From NCBI RefSeq assembly GCF_000731095.1, contig NZ_JMTZ01000008.1, positions 1 to 64,000 of the forward strand: a stretch of DNA of 64,000 nt, in the 5' to 3' direction. The position numbers were made by a program, and so were the translations under genes. Shown here piece after piece: positions 1 to 9,871 of this stretch (the stretch's first letter is position 1; each line of letters begins with the position of its first letter). The notes beneath the pieces were generated by a model, which searched no databases, had not been told where the DNA came from, and worked only from the letters and a program-made list of their open reading frames with translations. The stretch comes from Lysobacter antibioticus. GTDB lineage: Bacteria > Pseudomonadota > Gammaproteobacteria > Xanthomonadales > Xanthomonadaceae.

Positions 1-383
<383 letters not shown>

Positions 384-959
384 TCAATCCGCCAACACAG
401 GCTCCACACGACCGTCGTAATAGATCAACTGCCCCAGCAGCGGGAAATCGGCCTGCGAGAAAAACCGCAGGCGGCCGTCGTCGTCCTGCGCTTCCCAGGA
501 CACGATGCGCGGCCCGAGCGCGCGCGGCATCGGCAGGGGGCCGAAAGCCCAGCCGGCGAAGTCCCAGTGCAATCTGCCGGCTTCGGAACGCAAGGCGAAA
601 CGAAAGCGGAATGCGCCGAATTGCTCGGCCAGGAAGCGGCCGTCGCGGCTCGGGGCGAACGACGAAGAAAAGTCGCGTTCGCCGAAGCGGCGGTGCCAGT
701 GTTCGCGGCCGTTGCGTTCTTCGATGCGCAAGGACACGCGCACCTGTTCGCCCGGCACCGGGAAGCCGAACCACCAGCGCACCAGGCGTGCGAGGGGATG
801 GCCGGCGCCGCGTACCAGGGCTTCGCCGCGGTAATGGGCCGGGCCGCGTTGATGGAAGTCGCGCACCGCCGGGGCCAGGCCGGCACGGGCGTCGTCGTCG
901 AGCAGACGCGCGAATACCGGGGGCGCCGCGGGGTTCGCGCTTGCGCTGGGGACACTCAA
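384..959 (-). CDS. DUF4166 domain-containing protein
   Basis: This is a 191-residue soluble protein that I place in the DUF4166 family. The C-terminal two thirds carry a conserved-looking block ([15 protein letters not shown]) and aromatic-rich beta strands ending in [14 protein letters not shown]. It has no signal peptide and no membrane segment. Its ATG overlaps the rnhB stop by four bases (ATGA), so it is probably translated with rnhB at the distal end of the lipid A operon. The biochemical function is unknown and the family name is from memory. Confidence 0.75.
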   Translation of the reverse strand: MSVPSASANPAAPPVFARLLDDDARAGLAPAVRDFHQRGPAHYRGEALVRGAGHPLARLVRWWFGFPVPGEQVRVSLRIEERNGREHWHRRFGERDFSSSFAPSRDGRFLAEQFGAFRFRFALRSEAGRLHWDFAGWAFGPLPMPRALGPRIVSWEAQDDDGRLRFFSQADFPLLGQLIYYDGRVEPVLAD

Positions 960-1633
960 AACAGCGACAGGTTTTCGTAGGCCGTGCGCACCGGCGCGAA
1001 GCTGCGGCGGTGATGCGGGCAGGGGCCGTGCGCGCTCAATGCCGCCAGGTGCGCGGCGGTCGAGTAACCCTTGTGTTGGTCGAAACCGTATTGCGGGTAG
1101 CGCTCGTGCAGGCGGCGCATCATGCGGTCGCGCGCGACCTTGGCCAGGATCGAGGCGGCCATGATCGCCGGTTCGGTGGCGTCGCCGCCGATCAGCGCTT
1201 CGCCGCGACAGGGCAAGCCCTGGGGCAGGTGGTTGCCGTCCACGCGCACCAGGTCGGCGACCGGCGCCAGGCCGATCACCGCCCGGCGCATGCCGGTCAT
1301 GGTGGCCTGGAAGATGTTGATCCGGTCGATTTCCTCGACCTCGACGAACTCGATCCGCCAGGCCAGGGCGCGCTCCAGGATCAGCGGGTACAGGGCCTCG
1401 CGGCGGGCCTCGCTGAGCTTCTTGGAATCGTCCAGGCCGTCGATGCGGCGGCGCGGGTTGAGGATCACCGCGGCCACCGAGACCGGCCCGGCCAGGGGGC
1501 CGCGGCCGGCTTCGTCGACGCCGGCGATCAGCCGCGGCTTGGCCCGCGCGCGCAGCGGTTCGCTCGCGACGACGGCGGTGTCGGCGAGGTCGAGCGATTC
1601 GGTGGTCACGGCGAGGGACTCATGCAGGAGCAT
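956..1633 (-). CDS. rnhB: Ribonuclease HII
   Basis: RNase HII cleaves the RNA strand of RNA/DNA hybrids and starts removal of misincorporated ribonucleotides from DNA. The protein is 225 residues, close to the usual length. It has the family signature [16 protein letters not shown] around residues 40-55, which holds the first Asp-Glu metal ligands, and [11 protein letters not shown] with the following HxGY-like block ([12 protein letters not shown]) in the C-terminal half. It follows lpxB with a 14-base overlap (lpxB stop at 1620), the conserved lpxB-rnhB order, and overlaps the DUF4166 gene downstream. A roughly 25-residue N-terminal extension precedes the catalytic core, so a later start cannot be excluded. 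Confidence 0.96.
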   Translation of the reverse strand: MLLHESLAVTTESLDLADTAVVASEPLRARAKPRLIAGVDEAGRGPLAGPVSVAAVILNPRRRIDGLDDSKKLSEARREALYPLILERALAWRIEFVEVEEIDRINIFQATMTGMRRAVIGLAPVADLVRVDGNHLPQGLPCRGEALIGGDATEPAIMAASILAKVARDRMMRRLHERYPQYGFDQHKGYSTAAHLAALSAHGPCPHHRRSFAPVRTAYENLSLF

Positions 1634-2849
1634 TCTCGCCGATCAGCTCGAGCACGGCATCGGCCGCGCGCGCCGAGGCGTCGCGCTTGAGTTCGAGATG
1701 GATGCGCTGGAACCTCGGCAGCAGCGCGGCCGCGGCCTGCGGGTCGCGCAGCCAGCGCAGGCAGGCGCCGGCGAGGTTTTCCGGGGTGCAGTCGTGCTGC
1801 ATGAGTTCGGGCACCACCGCTTCGCCGGCGAGCACGTTCGGCAAGGCGTAGTGGTCGACCTTGAGCATGCCCAGGCGCTTGACCACGGCATAGGTCAGCG
1901 GCGCGACCTTGTAGCCGACCACCATCGGCCGCTTGGCCAGCATGGCTTCGAGGGTGGCGGTGCCGGAGGCGAGCAGCACCGCGTCGCTGGCGACCATCAC
2001 CGTGCGCGCGCCGCGATCGACGATGCGCAGGGCGCGGCGCAGGCGTTCGCCGTCGGGATGGGCGGCGAGGATGCGCTCGAACGCCGCGCGCGAGGGCGCG
2101 TTGGCCATCGGCGCGACGATGCTCAGGCGCGGCTCGGCGGCCAGCACCAGCGCGGCGGCGCCGAGGAAATCGCCGGCCAGGCGTTCGATCTCGCCGACCC
2201 GCGAACCCGGCAGCATCGCCAGCACCGGCGCCTCGTCGTCGAGACCGAGGTTCATGCGCGCTTCGTCGCGATCGGGGTGGATCGGCATCTCGTCGGCGAG
2301 CGGGTGGCCGACGAAGCGCGCGTCGACCTCGTGTTTGGCGTAGATCGGCGGTTCCATCGGGAACAGGCACAGCACCCGGTCGGCGCTGCGGCCGATCTTC
2401 TCGGCGCGCTTCTCGCGCCAGGCCCAGACCGAGGGGCTGACGTAGTGCACGGTGCGCACGCCGCGCTGCTTGAGCCAACGCTCGACGCCGAGGTTGAAGT
2501 CGGGCGCGTCGATGCCGATGAAGGCGTCGGGCTTCCAATCGAGGATGCGCTGGCGCACGTCGCGGCGCAGGCGCAGCAGGCGCGGCAGGTGTTTGAGCAC
2601 TTCCGACAGGCCCATTACCGCCAGTTCGTTGGCGTCGAACCAGGTGTCCATGCCGGCCGCGCGCATCTGCTCGCCGCCGATGCCGACGAACTCGGCGCCC
2701 GGATGGCGGCGCTTGAGTTCCTCGATCAGGCCGGCGCCGAGTAGGTCGCCGGAGGCTTCGCCGGCGATCAGGGCGAAACGCAGCGGCGGCGGGGGCGGGG
2801 CGGGGAAGATTTCGTCGATCGGAGCGGGGGCGGGCGCGGCGGCATTCAT
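1620..2849 (-). CDS. lpxB: Lipid-A-disaccharide synthase
   Basis: LpxB condenses UDP-2,3-diacylglucosamine with lipid X to give the lipid A disaccharide at the inner membrane. The protein is about 409 residues from the chosen ATG at 2849. This ATG is picked because the frame upstream (to 3011) reads through the neighbouring gene and has no LpxB-like sequence. The N-terminus has the glycosyltransferase GT19 motif ([20 protein letters not shown]), then [13 protein letters not shown], and later [13 protein letters not shown] and the nucleotide-binding [10 protein letters not shown] segment. A proline/alanine-rich stretch of about 25 residues precedes the core. It sits between the CHCG-motif gene and rnhB on the minus strand. 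Confidence 0.96.
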   Translation of the reverse strand: MNAAAPAPAPIDEIFPAPPPPPLRFALIAGEASGDLLGAGLIEELKRRHPGAEFVGIGGEQMRAAGMDTWFDANELAVMGLSEVLKHLPRLLRLRRDVRQRILDWKPDAFIGIDAPDFNLGVERWLKQRGVRTVHYVSPSVWAWREKRAEKIGRSADRVLCLFPMEPPIYAKHEVDARFVGHPLADEMPIHPDRDEARMNLGLDDEAPVLAMLPGSRVGEIERLAGDFLGAAALVLAAEPRLSIVAPMANAPSRAAFERILAAHPDGERLRRALRIVDRGARTVMVASDAVLLASGTATLEAMLAKRPMVVGYKVAPLTYAVVKRLGMLKVDHYALPNVLAGEAVVPELMQHDCTPENLAGACLRWLRDPQAAAALLPRFQRIHLELKRDASARAADAVLELIGENAPA

Positions 2850-2866
2850 CGGGGGAAAGGGCGCTC

Positions 2867-3388
2867 TTAGGAGTGACGTTCCTGGAAGTGACGCTCCAGT
2901 TCGAGCCGGTACTGGGTTCGATCGAACACGAACCGCAGCGGAGCGGCGGGAGAGAACGAGGGCGGCGCCGCATTCTCTTCCTGAACATTCTCGCCCGAAT
3001 CCGGCCCGCACATGGGGCCATCATCGTCCTCCCGGGTCACTTGCTGCCAAACGACGTGATCGCCATCAAATTCCAGGACGCAAGAGATCACCCCGCAGTA
3101 GTCGCTGCCGCAGTGGCAGCGATAGAGCACCAGCCGGCCCGAGCCGAGCTGGTTGTGCGCCGGTTGCAGGGCGAGGAACGCGGCGCGGCCGCGTTCGGCC
3201 AGCGCCGGCGGCAAGGCGGGATCCAGGTCGGTATCGCTGTTGCTGAGATCGCGCGGCAGGCCGAGCCAGTGCGCGAGCGGACGCTCGTCGATGAAGAGTT
3301 CGGCGACTTCGGCCTGGCGCAGCGCACCGTCGATGTCGCAGGCGACGACGGTCCGGCCGATGCGCAGGCGCTGGATCGTCGCGGCCAT
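2867..3388 (-). CDS. Hypothetical protein with CHCGSDYCG motif, inserted between lpxA and lpxB
   Basis: This 173-residue soluble protein is one I cannot assign. The N-terminal half is a plain alpha/beta-like sequence. Near residue 90 there is a compact Cys cluster (YRCHCGSDYCGVISC) followed by FDGDHVVWQQV, a pattern I associate with uncharacterised proteins sometimes loosely labelled oxidoreductases. The C-terminus (FDRTQYRLELERHF) looks helical. It starts 9 bases after the lpxA stop and ends 17 bases before the lpxB ATG, so it is embedded in the lipid A operon, where the usual order is lpxA directly followed by lpxB. The Cys cluster could bind a metal, but this is inference. Confidence 0.7.
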   Translation of the reverse strand: MAATIQRLRIGRTVVACDIDGALRQAEVAELFIDERPLAHWLGLPRDLSNSDTDLDPALPPALAERGRAAFLALQPAHNQLGSGRLVLYRCHCGSDYCGVISCVLEFDGDHVVWQQVTREDDDGPMCGPDSGENVQEENAAPPSFSPAAPLRFVFDRTQYRLELERHFQERHS

Positions 3389-3397
3389 TCCGGCGTC

Positions 3398-4189
3398 TCA
3401 GCGCAGCAGCGGGCGGTCGCCGTTGCCGATGAAGTCGAGCAGGGCGCGCACGTCGGCGCTGCTCTCGGCGATCTCGTCGAGCTTGCCGCGCGCTTCCTCG
3501 AGCGAGGCGCCGGACACGTACAGGGCGCGGTAGGCGCGCTTGATCGCGCCGATGCGCTCGGCGTCGAAGCCGCGGCGCTTGAGGCCTTCGCTGTTGATGC
3601 CGCGCGGGCGGCCGTAGCCGTCCTGGGCAACCATGACGAACGGCGGCACGTCGCCGTTGACCAGGGCGCCCATGCCGATGAAGGCGTGCGCGCCGATCCG
3701 GCAGAACTGATGCACGCCGGCGAAGCCGCTCATGATCACCTGGTCTTCGACGGTGACGTGGCCGGCCAGGGTCGAGTTGTTGGAGAACACGCACTGGTTG
3801 CCGATATGGCAGTCGTGGGCGACGTGGGTATAAGCCAGCAGCCAGTTGCCGTCGCCGATGCGGGTGATGCCGCCGCCGTTGCCGGTGCCGCGGTTGACGG
3901 TGACGAACTCGCGGAAGACGTTGTCGTCGCCGATGACCAGCTCGGTGCGCTCGCCGGCGAACTTCTTGTCCTGCGGGTCGCCGCCGATCGCGCACTGGGC
4001 GTAGAAGCGGTTGCCGCGGCCGATCCGGGTCGGGCCGTGGACCACGCAGTGCGGGCCGAACACGGTGCCGTCGCCGACTTCGACCTCGGCGCCGATATAG
4101 CAGAACGGGCCGACCACGACGCCGTCGCCGAGAACGGCGCCGGCCTCGACGAAGGCGGTGGGGTGGATCGTGTGGGTCGTGGCGCTCAT
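3398..4189 (-). CDS. lpxA: UDP-N-acetylglucosamine O-acyltransferase
   Basis: LpxA transfers the 3-hydroxyacyl chain from acyl-ACP to UDP-GlcNAc, the first step of lipid A synthesis. The product from ATG 4189 is 263 residues, matching the usual 260-odd. Left-handed beta-helix hexapeptides run through the first 180 residues ([20 protein letters not shown] onwards). The catalytic His region is [14 protein letters not shown] and [11 protein letters not shown] is also typical. The C-terminal helical domain ends in a short DRPLLR tail. It begins 4 bases after the fabZ stop, indicating tight coupling. Upstream codons in frame to 4402 overlap fabZ and are not part of it. Confidence 0.97.
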   Translation of the reverse strand: MSATTHTIHPTAFVEAGAVLGDGVVVGPFCYIGAEVEVGDGTVFGPHCVVHGPTRIGRGNRFYAQCAIGGDPQDKKFAGERTELVIGDDNVFREFVTVNRGTGNGGGITRIGDGNWLLAYTHVAHDCHIGNQCVFSNNSTLAGHVTVEDQVIMSGFAGVHQFCRIGAHAFIGMGALVNGDVPPFVMVAQDGYGRPRGINSEGLKRRGFDAERIGAIKRAYRALYVSGASLEEARGKLDEIAESSADVRALLDFIGNGDRPLLR

Positions 4190-4193
4190 CGCG

Positions 4194-4649
4194 TCACTCC
4201 TTGACCTCGGCGCAAAGGATCTCCGCGCACGCGGCCTGCTGGCCGTCGACGCGGGCGATACCGGTGTACATCGCCATGTTGCGGATGGTGCGCTTGAGGG
4301 TGACCTCGAGCTCGAGCTTGTCGCCCGGCGAGACCATGCGCGAGAAACGCGCACCGTCGATCTTGACCAGGTAGAACAGTCGGCCTTCGGCTTCGCCGCC
4401 ATGCGAGAGCTGAGTGAGAATGCCGCCGACCTGGGCCAGGGCTTCGATCACGAGCACGCCCGGCATGACCGGGTTGTTGGGGAAGTGACCGTTGAAGAAG
4501 GGCTCGTTGCAACTCACGTTCTTGTAGGCGAGCACGCGTTTGTGCGCCTCGAACTCGACCACGCGGTCGACCAGCAGGAACGGGTATCGGTGCGGCAGCA
4601 GCTTCTGGATCGCCGTCACGTCGAGCGGGAGTTGCAGGGTCTGGCTCAT
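4194..4649 (-). CDS. fabZ: 3-hydroxyacyl-[acyl-carrier-protein] dehydratase
   Basis: FabZ dehydrates 3-hydroxyacyl-ACP in fatty acid elongation and competes with LpxA and LpxD for the same acyl-ACP substrates, which explains its place in the lipid A cluster. From ATG 4649 it is 151 residues, the family length. The hot-dog fold active-site motif [20 protein letters not shown] is present, with the catalytic His and the downstream Glu. Positions 4650-4845 upstream (about 196 bases) hold no gene and may contain an internal promoter. The stop is 4 bases from the lpxA start. Confidence 0.97.
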   Translation of the reverse strand: MSQTLQLPLDVTAIQKLLPHRYPFLLVDRVVEFEAHKRVLAYKNVSCNEPFFNGHFPNNPVMPGVLVIEALAQVGGILTQLSHGGEAEGRLFYLVKIDGARFSRMVSPGDKLELEVTLKRTIRNMAMYTGIARVDGQQAACAEILCAEVKE

Positions 4650-4845
4650 CTTCTTGGTTCGTCCGTTATGCGCGTCCTGCGCGTTGAATCCGCCTTTCCT
4701 GTGCGGCCCCATCGTTGATTGGCTTGGATCGGCTGGTCGCTGGCGAACCGCGACAGCCGTGCCATTGTCCCGCAGTTTCCGCCCGCGGTGGAGCGGCGCC
4801 GTATGGTGCCCCGCGCCTAAGCGAACCGAATCGAAGCGCGCCGGC

Positions 4846-5865
4846 TCAGCCGTCCTCGCGGCCGCGCGGGGTGCGCCGGGCGATCGCGTCGAGCTGCTTG
4901 AAGCGCGCGGCGTTCTTGCGCCAGCTGCGGTTGTCCATCAGCGGCGTCCCGGAGGAGTACTCGCCGGGTTCGCGGATCGAACTGGTGACCAGGCTCATCG
5001 CGGTGATCACGACCTTGTCGCAGACCTCCAGGTGGCCGAGCACGCCGGCGCCGCCGCCGATCAGGCAGTAGCGGCCGATCTTGGCGCTGCCGGCCGCGGC
5101 CGAGCAGCCGGCCATCGCGCTGTGGGCGCCGATATGCACGTTGTGGCCGATCTGGATCTGGTTGTCGAGGCGTACGTCTTCCTCGAGCACGGTGTCTTCG
5201 ATGGCGCCGCGGTCGATGGTGGTGTTGGCGCCGATCTCGCAATCGTCGCCGATCGACACGCCGCCGAGCTGGGGCACCTTGAGCCAGCGGCCGGCTTCCA
5301 TCGCCAGGCCGAAGCCGTCGGCGCCGAGCACCGCGCCGGGATGGATCAGCACGCGTTGGCCGAGGCGCACGCGGGTCACCAGGGTCACCCGCGCGACCAG
5401 TTCGCTGCCGGCGCCGACCACGCAGTCGTCGCCGATCACGCAGCCCGGGCCGACGATGGCGCCGGCCTCGACGCGGCTGCGCGCGCCGATGCTGACGAAG
5501 GGGCCGATGTGGGCCTCGGCGGAGACCTCGGCGCTGGCATCGATCGCCGCGGAGGCATGGATGCCGGGCTCGCGCAGCGGGCGCGGCTCGAACAGGGCCG
5601 AGATCTTGGCGAAGGCGGAATAGGGATCGCGCGCGATCAGCGCAGTGCCGGCGTAGCCGACGGCATCGTCCTCGCGCATGACCACGATGCCGGCCTGGCT
5701 GGCCGCCAGTTGCGCGCGGTATTTCGGGTTGGCGAGAAAGGCGAGCTGGTCCGGGCCGGCCTTGGCCAGGGTGCCGACACCGCCGACTTCGGCGGCGCCG
5801 TCGCCGTGCAGGCCGAGCGCGTAACGCTCGGCCAGGGCCTGGGCTGTGTAGCGGGTGCTGTCCAC
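4846..5865 (-). CDS. lpxD: UDP-3-O-(3-hydroxyacyl)glucosamine N-acyltransferase
   Basis: LpxD adds the N-linked 3-hydroxyacyl chain to UDP-3-acylglucosamine, the third lipid A step. No ATG occurs near the expected N-terminus. The likely start is GTG at 5865 (residues VDSTRYTAQALAERYALGL), giving 339 residues, the normal LpxD length. The reading frame stays open far upstream inside bamA, which is out of frame and not part of this gene. The N-terminal uridine-binding domain is followed by hexapeptide repeats (IGPFVSIGARSRV, IGDDCVVGAG) and the catalytic-His area GHNVHIGAHSAMAGC. It lies 29 bases after the bamA stop. Confidence 0.95.
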   Translation of the reverse strand: MDSTRYTAQALAERYALGLHGDGAAEVGGVGTLAKAGPDQLAFLANPKYRAQLAASQAGIVVMREDDAVGYAGTALIARDPYSAFAKISALFEPRPLREPGIHASAAIDASAEVSAEAHIGPFVSIGARSRVEAGAIVGPGCVIGDDCVVGAGSELVARVTLVTRVRLGQRVLIHPGAVLGADGFGLAMEAGRWLKVPQLGGVSIGDDCEIGANTTIDRGAIEDTVLEEDVRLDNQIQIGHNVHIGAHSAMAGCSAAAGSAKIGRYCLIGGGAGVLGHLEVCDKVVITAMSLVTSSIREPGEYSSGTPLMDNRSWRKNAARFKQLDAIARRTPRGREDG

Positions 5866-5894
5866 GGTGCGGGCGGCCGTCGTCGCAGCTGCGA

Positions 5895-8372
5895 TCAGAA
5901 CGTACCGCCGAAGGTGAACTGCAGGCGTTCCAGTTCGTCGCCGCGGTCGAGCTGAGTCTTGCCGTCGGCGCTGTAGGTCGGGCCCTGCTTCTTGAACGGG
6001 AAGGCGTAGCTGATCGAGATCGGGCCCATCGGCGAGCGCCACATCATCGCCACACCGGCCGATGCGCGCAGTTCGCCGGCGTCGAAGTCGTCGTAGCTCT
6101 TGTAGACGCTGCCGAAGTCGACGAAGGCCGAGATGCGCGCCGCCGGCGTATCGAGCAGGGTCGGGAAATACATTTCCAGCGAACCGGTGGTCTTGAACGC
6201 GCCGCCGAGCGGCTGGGCGTAGCTGCCGCCCGAGAGCGAGGCCTGACGCGGGCCGAGCGTGTTGTCGGTGAAGCCGCGCACCGAGCGCACGCCGCCGGCG
6301 TAGAAGTTCTCGAAGAACGGCAGGCCGGTCGCGGTGATGGTTTCCGGCGGCAGCGGGCCGTCCGGACCGTCGCGGTCGATGACCCGGCTGACGTCCTTGC
6401 CGTAGCTGTCGCCGTAACCGAGCTCGGTGCGGGTGTTGAGCACCAGGTGGCGCGACAGCGGCCAGAACTTGGAGAAGTTGTAGTTGATCTTGTAGTACTC
6501 GACCGTCGAGCCCGGCAGGGTCGCTTCGATCCACACGCGCTGCTGGGTGCCGGCGGTCGGCGTCAGCGCATGGTTGAGGCTGTTGCGCCCCCAGCCGACC
6601 TGGGCGCGCCAGGCGTGGAAGGTACGGCGGCCGAGCGCGTCGAGATAGTCGACGATGCTCGGCGGCGTGACCCTGCGGCCGATCAGGATCTCGTTGCTGT
6701 CGATGCCGAGCATGCCGGTGATCGAGTCGGTCTCGGTCAGCGGAATGCCGAGCACGACCTGGCCGATGCCGCTGGTGGTCGAATACTGGGCGGTGTTGAA
6801 GTCGGAGTAGTCCAACTCGCGCCAGGACACGTTGTAGCCCAGCGAGACGCCGTCGTCGGTGAAGTAGGGGTTGGTGTAGGAGAAGTCGTAGCGCTCTTGG
6901 TAGTAGCTGCGCTGCGCCTGCACCGACACGCGGTTGCCGCTGCCGAGGAAGTTGTTCTGCGACAGCTGCACCTGGGTGGTCAGCTTGCCGAGCTGGGAAT
7001 AGCCCAGGCCGAACACGAAGCTGCCCGAGGTGGTTTCCTTGAGGTTGTAGACCACGTCGACCTGGTCGTTGGTGCCCGGCACCGGCTTGCTCTCGACGTC
7101 GACGTTCTCGAAATAACCCAGGCCCTGCAGACGGATCTTGGAACGGTCGATCGCGGCCTGCGAATACCACGCGCCTTCGAACTGGCGCATTTCGCGGCGC
7201 AACACTTCGTCGCCGGTGCGGGTGTTGCCCTGGAAGATCACCCGGCGCACGTTGACGCGCGGGCCCGGCACCACCTGCATGTTGATGCCGACGGTCTTGT
7301 TTTCGCGGTTGACGTCCGGGATCGGATTGACCTGGGCGAAGGCGTAGCCGACGTTGCCGAGCGAGGCGGTGATCGCTTCCGAGCTCACCTCGAGCAGGCG
7401 GCGCGAGAAGATCTGCTCGGGCTTGACGATGATCAGCTTCTCGACCTGCTCCTTCGGCAGGATCGTATCGCCGGTGACCTGCACGCTGGAGACCTTGTAC
7501 TGGTCGCCCTCGGTGAGGCCGGCGGTCAGGAACATGTCCTGGCGGTCCGGGCTGATCGCGACCTGGGTCGAGTCGATGCTGAAATCGACGTAGCCGCGGT
7601 CGAGGTAATAGGAGTTGAGCTTTTCCAGATCGCCCGACAGCTTCTCGCGCGAGTACTGGTCGTCGCGGCGGTACCAGCTGAGCCAGTTGTGTTCGCGCGA
7701 TTCCCAGCCGTCGAGGATGTCCTTCTGCTCGAACTTGTCGTTGCCGACCAGGTTGATGTGCCGGATCTTCGCGGCCTTGCCTTCCTTGACGGTGATCGTC
7801 AGGTCGACGCGGTTGCGGTCCAGGCGCGCCACCGTCGGGGTGATCTCGACGTTGTACTTGCCGCGGTTGTTGTACTGGCGGCTGAGATCCTGGGTGACCT
7901 TGTCGAGGGCGAGGCGGTCGAAGGTCTCGCCTTCGGCCAGGCCGATTTCCTTCAGACCCTTGAGCAGGTCTTCGCTCTTGATGTCCTTGTTGCCGGTCAG
8001 GGTCAGCTTGTTGATCGCCGGACGCTCGGTCACGGTGACCACGAGGATGTTGCCCTGGCGGTCCAGGTGCACGTCCTCGAAGAAGCCGGTCTTGTACAGG
8101 GCGCGGATGGCGTCGCCGGCCTTGGCCGAGTCCATCGTGTCGCCGCGCTCGACCGGCAGGTAGGTGAAGACGGTACCGGCGGAGATGCGCTGCAGGCCGT
8201 CGATGCGGATGTCGCTGACGGTGAACGAACCCGGGGCCGGGGTGTTCGGCGTGCTGCCGCCGAGGGCGAACGGATCGGCCGACTGCGCCAACGCGGGAAT
8301 CACCGGGGCCGAGGTCATTGCCGTGGCAAGGGCGAGGGCGAGCAGGCGGCGATTAGGAGTTCGCGTCATCAT
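5895..8372 (-). CDS. bamA: Outer membrane protein assembly factor BamA
   Basis: BamA is the Omp85 core of the machinery that folds beta-barrels into the outer membrane. The product is about 825 residues. A signal peptide (TPNRRLLALALATAMTSAPV, then ALAQS) is followed by five POTRA domains to roughly residue 425. The C-terminal 16-strand barrel ends in Phe (LQFTFGGTF), the outer-membrane targeting signature. VRGFTDNTLGPR is the conserved barrel-lumen RGF motif. ATG at 8372 or 8369 is preferred because a GGA lies 5-7 bases upstream; an in-frame ATG at 8390 has no ribosome-binding site. The usual downstream skp/ompH gene is missing here, since lpxD follows directly. Confidence 0.97.
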   Translation of the reverse strand: MMTRTPNRRLLALALATAMTSAPVIPALAQSADPFALGGSTPNTPAPGSFTVSDIRIDGLQRISAGTVFTYLPVERGDTMDSAKAGDAIRALYKTGFFEDVHLDRQGNILVVTVTERPAINKLTLTGNKDIKSEDLLKGLKEIGLAEGETFDRLALDKVTQDLSRQYNNRGKYNVEITPTVARLDRNRVDLTITVKEGKAAKIRHINLVGNDKFEQKDILDGWESREHNWLSWYRRDDQYSREKLSGDLEKLNSYYLDRGYVDFSIDSTQVAISPDRQDMFLTAGLTEGDQYKVSSVQVTGDTILPKEQVEKLIIVKPEQIFSRRLLEVSSEAITASLGNVGYAFAQVNPIPDVNRENKTVGINMQVVPGPRVNVRRVIFQGNTRTGDEVLRREMRQFEGAWYSQAAIDRSKIRLQGLGYFENVDVESKPVPGTNDQVDVVYNLKETTSGSFVFGLGYSQLGKLTTQVQLSQNNFLGSGNRVSVQAQRSYYQERYDFSYTNPYFTDDGVSLGYNVSWRELDYSDFNTAQYSTTSGIGQVVLGIPLTETDSITGMLGIDSNEILIGRRVTPPSIVDYLDALGRRTFHAWRAQVGWGRNSLNHALTPTAGTQQRVWIEATLPGSTVEYYKINYNFSKFWPLSRHLVLNTRTELGYGDSYGKDVSRVIDRDGPDGPLPPETITATGLPFFENFYAGGVRSVRGFTDNTLGPRQASLSGGSYAQPLGGAFKTTGSLEMYFPTLLDTPAARISAFVDFGSVYKSYDDFDAGELRASAGVAMMWRSPMGPISISYAFPFKKQGPTYSADGKTQLDRGDELERLQFTFGGTF

Positions 8373-8469
8373 TACGTCCGTTTGGGGCATTGGATGCCGG
8401 CGATCGCGGGCATCGGTCGAAAGTGCGGCAGGGTGAGGGCAAAGCGTTCGTTCGAGCGTCAGGCCGGCA

Positions 8470-9831
8470 TCAGCGCACCAGGTTGTTCAAGATGTCGTTG
8501 TAGAACGCCAGGCCCATCAGGCTCGCGATCAACGCCAGGCCCACGAAATGCCCGGCCGCCATGACGCGTTCGCTGACCGGACTGCCTTTGACCAGCTCGA
8601 TAAGGTAATACAGCAGGTGTCCGCCGTCCAAGATCGGGATCGGCAGCAGGTTCAGGATTCCCAGGCTCAGCGACAGCATCGCCAGCAACTGCAGGTACCA
8701 GGCCGGACCGTTGCTGGCGTAGGCGTTGGCGGCGCGGCCGATGGTCACCGGGCCGGCGACGGTGTTCTGGATCGACACCCGGCCGGTGAACGCGCGCCCA
8801 ATCATCGCGAACAATTGCTCGGCCTGGTGCACGCCTTCGCGCAGCGCCGCGGGCACCGCGTCGATCGGGCCGTAGCGCAGCACGGCGTCGCGCTTGGGCG
8901 GCGCGGTCGCGGCCGAGGTCAGGCCCAGGCCCCAGTATTCCTCGCCGTCGGGCTTCTTCAGGCGGGCCGGGGTGATCTCCAGGGCGAGGCGGTCGCCGTT
9001 GCGGGCCACTTCGATCATGGCGCTGCCGCCGCGCTTGCCCAGGCGGGTGACCGCCGCGGCCATGTCTTCCCAATCGCCGACCGGGTCGCCGTCGAGCGCG
9101 GTGACGCGGTCGCCCTCGGCGAGCACGCCCCAGGCCGGGGAGTCGGGCGCGATGCGGCCGATCAGGGCCGGACGCAGCTCGTGGCGTCCGCTCAGGCCGA
9201 TGACTTCGATCGAGCGGCGTTCGTCGAACTTGGCCGGCAGGCGCGACAGGCGCAGTTCGCGGGTCGCCGGGGCGCCGTTCTCCGCACGCACCCGCACCGC
9301 CACGTCCTGGTGGTCGAGTGCGTAGGGGATCAGTGCCATGTGCACTTCGCTCCAGGTCGGCGTCTGCCGGTCGCCGATCTGCAGCACGGTATCGCCGCGG
9401 CGCAGGCCGGCTTCGGCGGCGATGCCGGTGGCGTTGCCGACCACCGGGGCGAAGTCGGGGCGCCCGATCACGAACATGCCCCACAGCAGCATCACGCACA
9501 GGATCAGGTTTGCGGCCGGGCCGGCCACGACGATGGCGATGCGCTGCCAGACCGGCTTGCGGTTGAAGGCCTGCGGGGCGAGCGCTTCGCTGACCTCGTA
9601 TTCGCGCTCGTCGAGCATCTTGACGTAGCCGCCGAGCGGGATGCGCGCAATGACGTACTCGGTGCCGTCGCGGCCCTTGCGCAGCCACAGCGGTTTGCCG
9701 AAACCGATCGAGAAGCGCAGCACCTTGACGCCGCAGCGCCGCGCGACCCAGAAATGGCCGAATTCATGGATCGTGACCAGCACGCCGAGGCTGATGATCA
9801 GCCACCACAACGAACCCAGGACTTCACTCAT
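8470..9831 (-). CDS. rseP: Site-2 zinc metalloprotease RseP
   Basis: RseP cuts the anti-sigma factor RseA (and signal-peptide remnants) within the inner membrane and so releases sigma E. The protein is 453 residues from ATG 9831. The zinc-binding HEFGH motif is at residues 22-26 in the first membrane helix and the third ligand is in PILDGGH near residue 402. One or two periplasmic PDZ domains lie between (around 125-310). Hydrophobic helices occur near both ends. It sits between dxr (40 bases upstream) and bamA, the standard order, linking envelope stress sensing to barrel assembly. Confidence 0.97.
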   Translation of the reverse strand: MSEVLGSLWWLIISLGVLVTIHEFGHFWVARRCGVKVLRFSIGFGKPLWLRKGRDGTEYVIARIPLGGYVKMLDEREYEVSEALAPQAFNRKPVWQRIAIVVAGPAANLILCVMLLWGMFVIGRPDFAPVVGNATGIAAEAGLRRGDTVLQIGDRQTPTWSEVHMALIPYALDHQDVAVRVRAENGAPATRELRLSRLPAKFDERRSIEVIGLSGRHELRPALIGRIAPDSPAWGVLAEGDRVTALDGDPVGDWEDMAAAVTRLGKRGGSAMIEVARNGDRLALEITPARLKKPDGEEYWGLGLTSAATAPPKRDAVLRYGPIDAVPAALREGVHQAEQLFAMIGRAFTGRVSIQNTVAGPVTIGRAANAYASNGPAWYLQLLAMLSLSLGILNLLPIPILDGGHLLYYLIELVKGSPVSERVMAAGHFVGLALIASLMGLAFYNDILNNLVR

Positions 9832-9871
9832 GGCCGCCTCCGCATCGCTGTCCTGCCGTGGTCGCCATGAT

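Noticed and set aside
6447-8564. A long open frame on the plus strand antisense to bamA
   Set aside because: It is the complement of a gene with a signal peptide, POTRA domains and barrel. The translation has no domain, and long antisense frames are expected in GC-rich DNA.
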